DNA from: Clostridium sp. UBA6758
Lineage (GTDB): Bacteria > Bacillota > Clostridia > Clostridiales > Clostridiaceae
Direction of reading: 5' to 3'
Assembly: GCA_002453475.1 (NCBI GenBank)
Contig: DKGY01000016.1
Location: 24,550 to 35,470, forward strand
DNA: 10,921 nt
Each line of letters starts with the position of its first letter. Positions within the stretch are counted from its first letter, which is position 1. Shown here piece by piece: positions 5,139 to 10,921 of the stretch. The notes beneath the pieces were generated by a model, which had not been told where the DNA came from, did no database searches, and saw nothing but the letters and a program-made list of their open reading frames with translations. A program made the translations under genes and the position numbers.

Positions 5139-7201
5139 TAGATAGATACAACTCCTTCAGTTCTTATCTCTACATCATTAGGTATTTCATTTAAAGATAA
5201 TACTACAATACCTGGAAATACCATTTCTATAAGCTTTCTAAAAGCTGGTCTAATTCTTGGCGAAACTAGAACTATAGGTATATTAGTTGGAAAGTGTGTA
5301 CTTTCTAACATTACCTTAATACTATTAAATATTTCAGTTGTAATATCTGGGTTTATGGCTGGGAAAGAACCCTGCATAGATTTTTGAATATTACTTCCTA
5401 TTAATTTTTCTATATCTGGAGATATAGTTACTGCTGTAATTTTATGTTCTTCATCCACTAAGTCATTGCATATGGTTCTACTTAGCGAAAACCTTACATA
5501 TTCTGTTAATATTTCTATATCCTTGGTATTTCGCGAATTATCAGCAAGACATTCTAATATAGTTACCATGTCTTTTATAGATACCTTTTCTTTTAAAAGC
5601 CCTTGCAAAACCTTTTGAATTTCTCCTATAGTCATAAGGTCTGGTACAAGTTCCTCTACCACTGTAGGATATTTTTCCTTCACAGAATCTAGAATCACTT
5701 TAGTTTCTTGGCGACCAAGAAGTTCATAAGAATGAACTTTAATAGTTTCTGTAAGATGGGTAACCATAACTGTAGTTGGATCTACCACAGTAAGTCCCTT
5801 TATCTCTGCATCTTCTCTTTGATCCTTATTTATCCAAATAGCTTCTATTCCAAAGGTAGGTTCTATAGTCTTTATTCCCTGCATATTTATATCTTCTCCA
5901 GAAGGATTCATACATAGAAACATGCTTGGCATTATATCAGCTCTAGCTATTACTGTTCCTCTTATCTTTATTACATATTCATTATTTTTAATTTGTAGAT
6001 TGTCTCTAATTCTGATAGGCTGAACCACAATTCCCATCTCTATAGCACATTGTCTTCTTACTGATGAAATTCTCTGTAATAGATCTCCTCCTGAGGATTC
6101 ATCTGCCATAGGAATAAGTCCATAGCCTATTTCTACCTCTAATGGCTCCACTGAAATTAAATTCATCACATTTTCTGGCTCTCTGCTCTCACTCTCTACA
6201 ATTTCTTTTTCTTCTATTTCTATCTTCTGCTTAACTTGCTGCTTTTCATCCTTATACATTAGGTAAGCACTTGTTCCAGCAGCTGCTGATAGAGCAAAAA
6301 ACACAAGTGTAGGCATACCTGGAATTATTCCTAGTATAAATAATACTATGGATGCTATGGCTATAACTACTGGGAATGCAGTTAATTGTGATGTAACTTG
6401 GGCTCCAAAGTTGTCATCACTTCCTGAACGAGTAACTAATATACCTGATGCTGTAGATATTAACAGTGCCGGTAATTGGCTTACAAGTCCATCTCCTATA
6501 GTAAGTTGTGTAAACTTACCAGCAGCTTCACCTATTGGCATATCCATCATTACTACTCCTATAACAATACCACCCAAAATATTAATTATAGTAATAATAA
6601 TACCTGCTATAGCATCACCTTTAACAAATTTAGATGCTCCATCCATAGCTCCATAAAAATCTGCTTCTCTTTGTAGGTCAAGTCTTTTCTTTCTTGCATC
6701 TTCTTCAGTAATCATTCCTGCATTTAGATCTGCATCTATACTCATTTGCTTTCCTGGCATTGCATCTAAGGTGAATCTAGCTGAAACCTCTGATACTCTT
6801 CCAGCACCACTAGTTATAACTAAAAATTGTATAATAACAATAATTAAAAAGATTATTATTCCTACAAAATAGTTACCACCAATTACGAACTCTCCAAAGG
6901 CTTGTACTATCTTTCCTGCATCTGCTTGTCCTAGAATAAGCCTAGTAGAAGATACATTTAATGCCAACCTAAATAGAGTAGTTACAAGTAACAATGTCGG
7001 AAATACTGATAGTTGTAATACATTTGTAGTAAACATTGTAAGTAACATTATAACTATAGATATTGAAATATTAATGGCAAAGAAGATATCAAGTACTCCC
7101 GGTGGCAATGGTATAATTATCATTAGTACAATAAGAATTACCCCAAATGCTACTATTATATCTAAGTTATTCTTAATACTAAATCCCTTATCTTTAAGCA
7201 T
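5138..7201 (-). CDS. flhA: Flagellar type III export gate protein FlhA
   Basis: FlhA forms the nonameric ring of the export gate, uses the proton gradient and docks substrate-chaperone complexes. The 687-residue protein has about eight membrane segments in its first 310 residues. The FHIPEP-family loop at about 146-170 (MPGKQMSIDADLNAGMITEEDA) contains the conserved acidic residues. The C-terminal cytoplasmic domain (about 335-687) carries motifs such as GYGLIP and LVSPRIRPAFRKL. The frame opens at ATG 7210, but that codon abuts the AAAAAGG ribosome binding site. ATG 7201 lies 9 nt after it and gives MLKDKGFS, so I chose it. It follows fliR-flhB by 19 nt. Confidence 0.96.
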   Translation of the reverse strand: MLKDKGFSIKNNLDIIVAFGVILIVLMIIIPLPPGVLDIFFAINISISIVIMLLTMFTTNVLQLSVFPTLLLVTTLFRLALNVSSTRLILGQADAGKIVQAFGEFVIGGNYFVGIIIFLIIVIIQFLVITSGAGRVSEVSARFTLDAMPGKQMSIDADLNAGMITEEDARKKRLDLQREADFYGAMDGASKFVKGDAIAGIIITIINILGGIVIGVVMMDMPIGEAAGKFTQLTIGDGLVSQLPALLISTASGILVTRSGSDDNFGAQVTSQLTAFPVVIAIASIVLFILGIIPGMPTLVFFALSAAAGTSAYLMYKDEKQQVKQKIEIEEKEIVESESREPENVMNLISVEPLEVEIGYGLIPMADESSGGDLLQRISSVRRQCAIEMGIVVQPIRIRDNLQIKNNEYVIKIRGTVIARADIMPSMFLCMNPSGEDINMQGIKTIEPTFGIEAIWINKDQREDAEIKGLTVVDPTTVMVTHLTETIKVHSYELLGRQETKVILDSVKEKYPTVVEELVPDLMTIGEIQKVLQGLLKEKVSIKDMVTILECLADNSRNTKDIEILTEYVRFSLSRTICNDLVDEEHKITAVTISPDIEKLIGSNIQKSMQGSFPAINPDITTEIFNSIKVMLESTHFPTNIPIVLVSPRIRPAFRKLIEMVFPGIVVLSLNEIPNDVEIRTEGVVSI

Positions 7202-7210
7202 AATTATCAT

Positions 7211-7217
7211 CCTTTTT
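7211..7217 (-). promoter_or_regulatory. Ribosome binding site that sets the flhA start
   Basis: AAAAAGG on the minus strand lies 9 nt before ATG 7201 and directly touches ATG 7210. It favours the inner start and removes three residues from the longest frame. Confidence 0.6.
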
Positions 7218-7220
7218 ACA

Positions 7221-9056
7221 TTATTTCTTCATTTTATAGACTAATACTAATATTTCTGCCACTGCCTTATACATATCAAATGGAATCTCTTTATCTAATT
7301 CAACTTCTTTGAACATGAGTCTAGCTAATGGTTTATTTTCTATAATTGGTACATTATTTTCAATAGCCTTTTCTTTAATCTTTAATGCTACATACTCACT
7401 ACCCTTTGCTATAACCAGTGGTGCTTTCCCACTATTTTCTTCATATTTCAAAGCTACTGCAATATGGGTTGGGTTTGTAATTACAACAGTAGCATCTGGT
7501 ACTGATTGCATCATTCTTCTCATGGCCATTTCTCTTTGCTTCTGTCTTCTTTTCCCCTTAACTACAGGGTCTCCTTCTTGTTGTTTATATTCTTCCTTTA
7601 TCTCTTGTTTAGTCATTTTTAAATCCTTATTATGTTGGAATTTCTGATATAAAAAATCTATACATCCTATTATTAGTAAGGCTATACCAACTTTAATAAA
7701 AACATTAATTATTAAACCAGCTAATTCTGTAAGTATTACTCCTGTCTTATAGTTTCCAAAATTTAAAAGACTATAGTAATTATCTAACACAAACTTATAT
7801 CCTATATATCCTACAATAGAAACAATACACAAGTTCTTCACTAAATCCACTAAGGATCTTATTGAAAACATTCTTTTAAATCCGCTTATAGGATTTAGTT
7901 TACTAAACTGTGGTTTTAGAGGTTCTGTAGTATTTATAAATCCTGTTTGAAGTACATTTCCAATTACTCCCACAACCATAATAGGAACTGCCACTGGTAT
8001 AAATATTTTAAAAATATCAATTAAAACCTTTATTAGCAATCTCACTAAACTCTCCTGACTTAATTGAAAATTTAAGTAACTCTCTAGATACATTTTCATA
8101 CTATCTCTCAAGATATTTAGCACAAAGCTACTTAAAATAGCTATTACTAAGGTAGCTGCTAAAAGAGTTAATGCAGAAGATAACTCCTTACTTTTAGCTA
8201 CCTGCCCTTTTTTCTTAGCATCTTGAAGCTTTTTAGGAGTAGGTTTTTCTGTCTTATCTCCACTATCATTAGCTGCCGAAATTAATATAAAAGGCATCAT
8301 AGTGAAGATTTCAGAGAATATATGTTTAATAGCATCAAAATTTGAAGCTATAATTTTCATAATTAAAGGAATAGAAATTACAAAGGTTGCAAGTCCAACA
8401 AAAATCTTGATTGGCATTCCTAGTATCATAGCATTAAGCTGCGGCATAACCCTTGAAACTAAGCCTAATACAATTTCAGTCATAAGTATTATAAGCATTA
8501 TTGGCACTGCAATCTTAATCCCAATAGTAAAAAATTCAAATATAACCTGAATAATATATCCTAAAATTTCTTTATTAAAAGTTACAGATCCTATAGGTAC
8601 TGATGTAAAACTATCTATAAGACACTGCACTAAAATAAGATGTCCATCAACTAACATAAATACAGCAAGACAAATCCAGTACATCAACCTTCCTATTACT
8701 GATATGTTTTCACCTGCAACTGGGTCAAATAGGCTCATCATAGAAAAACCTATGGAAAAGTCCATAATTTGTCCTGCCATCTGTACAACACTAAACAGTA
8801 AATTTACTATATATCCTAGACATATTCCTATCATTATCTCTTTACCTATGAGCATTATAAAAACAAAGATATTATTTATTTCTGGCAATGCTTCAGTACT
8901 AATTATTGGAGATAAAATCATGGATATAATAAGTCCTACACCAATCTTCACTATGCTTGGTGTTCCTGTTGGGAAAAAGGTTGGCACTGTAAAAAGTAAG
9001 GATGTTATCCTCATAAATATCATTAAAAAAGCTATGAACATTAAAATATCTACCAA
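7221..9056 (-). CDS. fliR-flhB: Fused flagellar export proteins FliR-FlhB
   Basis: One uninterrupted frame of 611 residues joins two export-gate proteins. Residues 1 to about 259 are FliR: multi-pass, with the conserved FSIGFSMMSLFDPVAG-type segment at 100-115. Residues about 264-611 are FlhB, opening with the classic DKTEKPTPKKLQDAKKKGQV (267-286). Four membrane segments follow, then the basic linker (EYKQQEGDPVVKGKRR) and the cytoplasmic substrate-switch domain. The self-cleavage site NPTH is intact at 528-531, with cleavage expected between N528 and P529. The joint at about residues 259-264 (8282-8265) shows no ribosome binding site for separate FlhB synthesis. The start is TTG 9056, supported by TAGGTGGG 6 nt upstream and by the FliR-like N-terminus. 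ATG 9041 is the alternative. Such fusions are known in clostridia. Confidence 0.95.
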   Translation of the reverse strand: MVDILMFIAFLMIFMRITSLLFTVPTFFPTGTPSIVKIGVGLIISMILSPIISTEALPEINNIFVFIMLIGKEIMIGICLGYIVNLLFSVVQMAGQIMDFSIGFSMMSLFDPVAGENISVIGRLMYWICLAVFMLVDGHLILVQCLIDSFTSVPIGSVTFNKEILGYIIQVIFEFFTIGIKIAVPIMLIILMTEIVLGLVSRVMPQLNAMILGMPIKIFVGLATFVISIPLIMKIIASNFDAIKHIFSEIFTMMPFILISAANDSGDKTEKPTPKKLQDAKKKGQVAKSKELSSALTLLAATLVIAILSSFVLNILRDSMKMYLESYLNFQLSQESLVRLLIKVLIDIFKIFIPVAVPIMVVGVIGNVLQTGFINTTEPLKPQFSKLNPISGFKRMFSIRSLVDLVKNLCIVSIVGYIGYKFVLDNYYSLLNFGNYKTGVILTELAGLIINVFIKVGIALLIIGCIDFLYQKFQHNKDLKMTKQEIKEEYKQQEGDPVVKGKRRQKQREMAMRRMMQSVPDATVVITNPTHIAVALKYEENSGKAPLVIAKGSEYVALKIKEKAIENNVPIIENKPLARLMFKEVELDKEIPFDMYKAVAEILVLVYKMKK

Positions 9057-9062
9057 CGTTAT

Positions 9063-9070
9063 CCCACCTA
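9063..9070 (-). promoter_or_regulatory. fliR-flhB ribosome binding site fused to the fliQ stop codon
   Basis: TAGGTGGG starts with the fliQ TAG stop and lies 6 nt before TTG 9056. It supports the TTG start over the in-frame ATG at 9041, which has no comparable site. Confidence 0.65.
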
Positions 9071-9337
9071 AGCTCCTATATTAGAAATTATTGAAAAAAT
9101 TCTTTGAGTAAACCCTACAATTGTATTTCCTACAAAAGTGGCAGTAATTATTCCCACTATAGCCACAGCTATTATTTTAGGCACAAAGGTTAAGGTTTGT
9201 TCTTGTATTTGAGTTGTGGCCTGAAATATACTTATCAAAAGTCCCACTGCTGTAGCCGTAAGCAATATAGGACCAGCTGCCATTAACGCAGTCTTCACCA
9301 TATCCTGTAATATTGCAACCACCATAGTCTGTGTCAT
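9068..9337 (-). CDS. fliQ: Flagellar export gate protein FliQ
   Basis: An 89-residue, two-helix membrane protein of the FliP5-FliQ4-FliR1 export gate. The sequence shows two long hydrophobic segments (about residues 16-38 and 52-75). Between them is the family motif ISIFQATTQIQEQTLTFVPKI. The length is exactly that expected for FliQ. ATG 9337 is preceded by AGAGGTGAT, which directly follows the fliP TAG stop. It sits between fliP and fliR-flhB, the standard order. Confidence 0.97.
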   Translation of the reverse strand: MTQTMVVAILQDMVKTALMAAGPILLTATAVGLLISIFQATTQIQEQTLTFVPKIIAVAIVGIITATFVGNTIVGFTQRIFSIISNIGA

Positions 9338-9342
9338 ATTAT

Positions 9343-9354
9343 ATCACCTCTCTA
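9343..9354 (-). promoter_or_regulatory. fliQ ribosome binding site adjoining the fliP stop codon
   Basis: TAGAGAGGTGAT joins the fliP stop to an AGAGGTGAT site whose AGGTGA core is 6 nt before ATG 9337, another stop-linked initiation site in this operon. Confidence 0.6.
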
Positions 9355-10173
9355 AAATCCTAATATTAAGGATTGACTTAACAAGTTCCATCCATCTACT
9401 AATACAAATAAAAGTAATTTAAATGGCAGTGAAATCATTGCCGGCGGTAACATAAACATACCCATAGACATAAGCACACTAGCAGTTACAATGTCCACCA
9501 ATATAAATGGTATAAATAGTAGAAAACCTATTTCAAAGGCTGTCCTTAATTCGCTTATAACAAAAGCTGGTACAATTACATAAAGCGGAACTTCATCATA
9601 ATTGTATGTCTCCTTACCCTCTGCATCCTTATCTACTTTAACAGCATCCTCTACTTTTCCTGCTTCAAGAAAAAGCTTTAAATCTTTTACTCTAGTTTGT
9701 TTTAACATAAATTCCCTCATGGGCTTAATACCTTTATCTATAGCTACATCCATAGTTATTTCTTCTTTTATATAAGGTTGAACTGCCTTCTCATTAATTT
9801 CTGAAAAGGTAGGTGCCATTACAAAGAAAGTTAAAAACAAGGACAATCCAATGATTATTTGTCTTGGAATTGATGTAGCTCCTATAGCACTCTTAAAAAA
9901 GGAAAGTACTGTTACAATTCTTATAAATCCTGTGGTCATTATAAGAATTGATGGAAGTATTGTAAGTACTGTTAATACTAATAATAACTTTATATTGTCC
10001 ACATATTCAGTAGGAGTTTTTGTATTTCCATCTCCAAAGGATATATTTATATCTGGAATTGGCATGGTGTCTCCAGTAGCATAAGCTACTTTACTACTAA
10101 TTGAAATAACACAAAACACCAGTAGTATTAATGTTATTGGTTTAATAAACTTTTTTAGATCAATTTTTTTCAT
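9352..10173 (-). CDS. fliP: Flagellar export gate protein FliP
   Basis: FliP is the pentameric core of the export gate. From ATG 10173 the protein has 273 residues. It begins with a signal peptide (basic MKKIDLKKFIK, hydrophobic core, probable cleavage after AYA near residue 33), as FliP proteins have. Four membrane segments follow, with the family signatures FIRIVTVLSFFKSAIG at about 85-100 and LPPAMISLPFKLLLFVLVDGW near the C-terminus. The extracytoplasmic loop between the middle segments carries a charged stretch (about 170-200). The frame opens further upstream at ATG 10218, but that codon has no ribosome binding site and overlaps the end of fliO. AAAGGG at 10188-10183, 9 nt before ATG 10173, decides the start. 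Confidence 0.96.
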   Translation of the reverse strand: MKKIDLKKFIKPITLILLVFCVISISSKVAYATGDTMPIPDINISFGDGNTKTPTEYVDNIKLLLVLTVLTILPSILIMTTGFIRIVTVLSFFKSAIGATSIPRQIIIGLSLFLTFFVMAPTFSEINEKAVQPYIKEEITMDVAIDKGIKPMREFMLKQTRVKDLKLFLEAGKVEDAVKVDKDAEGKETYNYDEVPLYVIVPAFVISELRTAFEIGFLLFIPFILVDIVTASVLMSMGMFMLPPAMISLPFKLLLFVLVDGWNLLSQSLILGF

Positions 10174-10182
10174 ATGTATTAT

Positions 10183-10188
10183 CCCTTT
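10183..10188 (-). promoter_or_regulatory. Ribosome binding site that sets the fliP start
   Basis: AAAGGG on the minus strand lies 9 nt before ATG 10173, inside the 32-nt gap after the fliO stop. It supports the signal-peptide form and not the 15-residue-longer frame from 10218. Confidence 0.65.
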
Positions 10189-10205
10189 ATTCTTAAAATA
10201 ATATT

Positions 10206-10547
10206 TTACTTTCTCCATTTTAGATACTTGTCTTTAAAAAGTTGCTTTAACTCCCTACTATTCTTTAATTGAACCATTTCAATTTCTTTGTAATTTTCTC
10301 CTTCAACTTCTTCTACAATTTCTATTTTACCTTGAGCTGAAGTAACTAAATAAAATTTATCTCCTATCTTTACAATGAGCAGAGAGTTATCTTTGCTGAT
10401 TGTTAATCTCTCTATTACTCTCATTGTAGATTTCCTATTTATGTGACTATATTTCTCAACTGTCTTTCCTAACCAAAGAATTAGTCCTATAACTAATGGA
10501 AAAAATATTACTAGTTTTAATAATGTCATAATCAACTGACTATCCAT
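10206..10547 (-). CDS. fliO: FliO/FliZ-type flagellar export assembly protein
   Basis: This 113-residue protein has one membrane segment (about residues 8-27) followed by a small basic cytoplasmic domain. That domain starts with [27 protein letters not shown] (42-68), the typical FliO pattern. FliO helps assemble the FliP ring and is not part of the mature gate. Its sequence is poorly conserved, so position between fliL and fliP is strong supporting evidence. ATG 10547 is preceded by TAGGTG, which contains the fliL stop codon. The C-terminus ([10 protein letters not shown]) is strongly basic. Confidence 0.88.
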   Translation of the reverse strand: MDSQLIMTLLKLVIFFPLVIGLILWLGKTVEKYSHINRKSTMRVIERLTISKDNSLLIVKIGDKFYLVTSAQGKIEIVEEVEGENYKEIEMVQLKNSRELKQLFKDKYLKWRK

Positions 10548-10551
10548 ATTT

Positions 10552-10557
10552 CACCTA
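10552..10557 (-). promoter_or_regulatory. fliO ribosome binding site fused to the fliL stop codon
   Basis: TAGGTG starts with the fliL TAG stop and lies 4 nt before ATG 10547, repeating the stop-linked pattern seen at other junctions. Confidence 0.55.
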
Positions 10558-10921
10558 CTGAACAATTAAATCTGTGAAATAAACATTAGCTATCTTGCCA
10601 TTATTTAAAAGTTCATTTGCCTTTACGATTATCTCTTCTTTTAATAGAACTTCTCCTTCTGTTGTGAAGTCTGTAGACTTTTTAGTTCTTAGGATCTTAT
10701 TTATGCAATCTCTTATTTGCGGAACTTTTGCTGTTAACTCTTTTTGTAATTTTTTGTTTTTTCCATCAGAGCCTAAGAATATATTAACCTTAACAAATTT
10801 AGATTTTTCCTCATCACTTAAATTTACTAAAAACTCCTTTAAGTCTAAAGTAGCTTCTTTTTCTAATAGATTACTTTCACTAGCGCCACTATTATTTTTA
10901 CCTGCCTGCTTTGTTGCAACC
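10555..10921 (-). CDS. fliL: Flagellar basal-body protein FliL (partial, N-terminus outside window)
   Basis: The last 121 residues of FliL are readable from the window edge to TAG 10557-10555. Visible family features are EFLVNLSDEEKSKFVKVNIF, a KVPQIRDCINKILRTK helix, and the conserved end ANVYFTDLIVQ. FliL is a single-pass membrane protein that forms a periplasmic-side ring around the stators. The membrane segment and start are beyond the window. A Ser/Asn/Gly-rich stretch at the edge (KNNSGASESN) is probably the linker after the membrane segment. It is the first gene of the visible operon section, directly upstream of fliO. Confidence 0.92.
   Translation of the reverse strand, partial: VATKQAGKNNSGASESNLLEKEATLDLKEFLVNLSDEEKSKFVKVNIFLGSDGKNKKLQKELTAKVPQIRDCINKILRTKKSTDFTTEGEVLLKEEIIVKANELLNNGKIANVYFTDLIVQ

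Noticed and set aside
8295..8300. Separate start for FlhB at the ATG ATG pair (FliR residues 253-254)
   Set aside because: No purine-rich ribosome binding site precedes it, and the codons belong to the FliR C-terminal helix.
10174..10218. Longer FliP start at ATG 10218
   Set aside because: It overlaps fliO, has no ribosome binding site and would put 15 residues before a typical signal peptide.

Overview
The window is AT-rich, low-GC Gram-positive DNA. Gene content and order point to Clostridium sensu stricto or a close relative. Supporting signs are a FliR-FlhB fusion, a sigma-28 gene followed by a SwrB-like gene, strong purine-rich ribosome binding sites and tight gene packing. I cannot name the species. 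All protein genes lie on the minus strand, so transcription runs from high to low coordinates. The window is a slice of one large flagellar operon, with no promoter or terminator that I can defend inside the gene block.

In transcription order: fliL (C-terminal part, cut by the window edge), fliO, fliP, fliQ, a fused fliR-flhB, flhA, flhF, flhG, a ycgR-type PilZ gene, the sigma-28 gene (sigD/fliA), a SwrB-like membrane protein, a short membrane protein that probably uses a non-standard start, and a FlgF/FlgG-family rod protein. FliO, FliP, FliQ, FliR-FlhB and FlhA form or help assemble the flagellar type III export gate. FliL is associated with the stator and basal body. FlhF and FlhG are the SRP-type GTPase and MinD-type ATPase pair that control flagellum placement and number. 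The PilZ protein would couple motility to c-di-GMP. Sigma-28 switches on late genes, and the SwrB-like protein probably promotes export-apparatus activation. The rod protein is an export substrate.

Genes are separated by about 0 to 35 nt or overlap, and several ribosome binding sites are built around the TAG stop codon of the preceding gene. Some starts are better placed inside the longest reading frame: flhA at 7201, fliP at 10173 and the rod gene at 930. fliR-flhB starts with TTG and sigD with GTG.

The one stretch not explained by protein genes is 1-147, just downstream of the rod gene, where a second flgG-type gene might be expected. It holds no convincing gene. Instead it is dense in inverted repeats that can form four consecutive hairpins, so it looks like part of a structured RNA or of an inserted RNA element running off the window. 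No tRNA, rRNA, CRISPR array or transposase gene was seen. There is no gene-free stretch above 300 bases.
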